Shown here: piece after piece, positions 13,247-13,931 of the stretch
Position numbering within the stretch: the first letter of the stretch is position 1
Layout of the letters: every line of letters starts with the position of its first letter
From: an uncultured Gemmatimonadales bacterium
GTDB lineage: Bacteria > Gemmatimonadota > Gemmatimonadetes > Longimicrobiales > Gaopeijiaceae
NCBI GenBank assembly: GCA_937982605.1
Contig: CALJLC010000314.1
Location: 1-13,931 of the forward strand
Length of the DNA: 13,931 bases
Direction of reading: 5' to 3'
The notes under the pieces: generated by a model
The model's database searches: none
Told to the model about the DNA's origin: nothing
The model's input: the letters and a program-made list of their open reading frames with translations, nothing else
Made by a program: the position numbers and the translations under genes

Positions 13247-13931
13247 CTACCCGGTCACCGATCCCAGCTCCCTGCCCGCCGCGAGGGTCACGTAGGGCAC
13301 CAGGCGCCGCCGTGTGGTGCGACGCTTGCCGCCCGAGTCCACCAGCTCCCAGCGGCCCTCGACCTCCTCGAGGACCGACACGTCGGCCACCGCGCCCGGG
13401 GAGAGGGTGCCGAGCGGGAGCCCGAACGTCTCGGCGGGGGTCGCGGTCGCGGCCCGCACCACCTCGGCGAGCGGCATGCCCATCAGAACGAACTTCGAGA
13501 GCGTGGTCGGGAGTCCGAAGACCGGCCCCGCCACGTTGCCGCGGTGGACGTCCGAAGAGATCCCGTCGGGCTGGACGCCCTGGGCCAGGACCGCCTCGGC
13601 CGTGTCGAAATCGAGGTTGCCGCGACCGTGGCCGACGTCGAGACGGACGCCGCGTGCCCGCGCCTCCAGGACCGCCGGAAAGACCCGGCCGCGCTCGTCC
13701 AGGATGCTGCCCCGAGCGCGGAGGGCGTGGGTCACGACGTCGCCGGGGCGGAGGAGCTCCAGCAGCCGGGGCAGGGGCGTCGTCTGCCCGCCGATGTGCA
13801 TCACGATCGGGACGCCGGCGGCGTCCGCGGCCTCGCGCGTCCGGCGCAGCACCTCGACGTCGGCGCCGCCGGGGATCCCCGCGAGCATGCGCACCTTGAG
13901 CCCGACGATCACGTCGCGGTGCGCCTCGATC
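13247..13931 (-). CDS. Amidohydrolase/deacetylase family metal-dependent hydrolase, N-terminus outside the window
   Basis: The reading frame is open to the window edge, so only the C-terminal 228 residues or so are present; an internal GTG at 13912 is not the start. The piece resembles the amidohydrolase branch of dihydroorotase-like enzymes. Visible are the probable carboxylated lysine in VGLKVRML (about 13895), histidines in VMHIGG and VTHALRARG, H in DVGHGRGN and the catalytic aspartate in ISSDVHRGN, followed by the typical TPAETFGLPLGTLSPGAVADVSVL end of the barrel and the C-terminal beta-sandwich strand. The substrate cannot be told. It lies 112 bases upstream of the aldolase gene on the same strand and could share a transcript with it. 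Confidence 0.8.
   Translation of the reverse strand, partial: IEAHRDVIVGLKVRMLAGIPGGADVEVLRRTREAADAAGVPIVMHIGGQTTPLPRLLELLRPGDVVTHALRARGSILDERGRVFPAVLEARARGVRLDVGHGRGNLDFDTAEAVLAQGVQPDGISSDVHRGNVAGPVFGLPTTLSKFVLMGMPLAEVVRAATATPAETFGLPLGTLSPGAVADVSVLEEVEGRWELVDSGGKRRTTRRRLVPYVTLAAGRELGSVTG

Overview
The window is high-GC, densely coding bacterial DNA. All nine protein genes except one lie on the minus strand. The codon pattern and gene families suggest a soil or sediment bacterium of a deep high-GC lineage. Small lipoproteins with a ZU5-like fold ending in HFSGYVCA(T/S)G make me think of Gemmatimonadota or relatives, but this is a low-confidence inference because no marker gene is present.

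Layout from low to high coordinates. (1) dnaE2, an error-prone DNA polymerase III alpha subunit, stands alone without imuA/imuB upstream and has a plausible promoter of its own. (2) A two-gene group holds a small lipoprotein (5333-5914) and a TPR + HD-GYP protein (3489-5168). (3) A five-gene operon is transcribed from about 11504 down to 6150: a paralogous lipoprotein, a stand-alone TPR protein, a sigma-54 activator with no sensor domain, a second TPR + HD-GYP protein, and a small 5'-3' exonuclease. The last four genes overlap by 4 bases each (ATGA or GTGA). (4) On the plus strand, 11752-12216 encodes an OsmC-family protein whose catalytic cysteine codon is an in-frame TGA followed by a SECIS-like hairpin, so it is read here as a selenoprotein. 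(5) A bidirectional hairpin terminator separates it from a convergent class I fructose-bisphosphate aldolase. (6) Upstream of the aldolase is the C-terminal part of an amidohydrolase that runs off the window.

The central region looks like one regulatory system present in two versions. Both lipoprotein genes have a GG-N10-GC sigma-54 type promoter with its -12 base 53-55 bases before the ATG, and the only sigma-54 activator in the window lies inside one of the two units. The activator has essentially no N-terminal sensory region. The TPR protein encoded just before it is homologous to the TPR halves of both HD-GYP proteins and could be a separate sensor or partner. My working model is an envelope signal (lipoprotein/TPR) feeding a sigma-54 activator that drives its own operon and the second unit, with cyclic-di-GMP turnover by the HD-GYP proteins as output. 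The parts and promoters are seen in the sequence; the circuit is inference.

The two items most worth a second look are the UGA-containing OsmC selenoprotein and the duplicated lipoprotein/TPR/HD-GYP/sigma-54 module.
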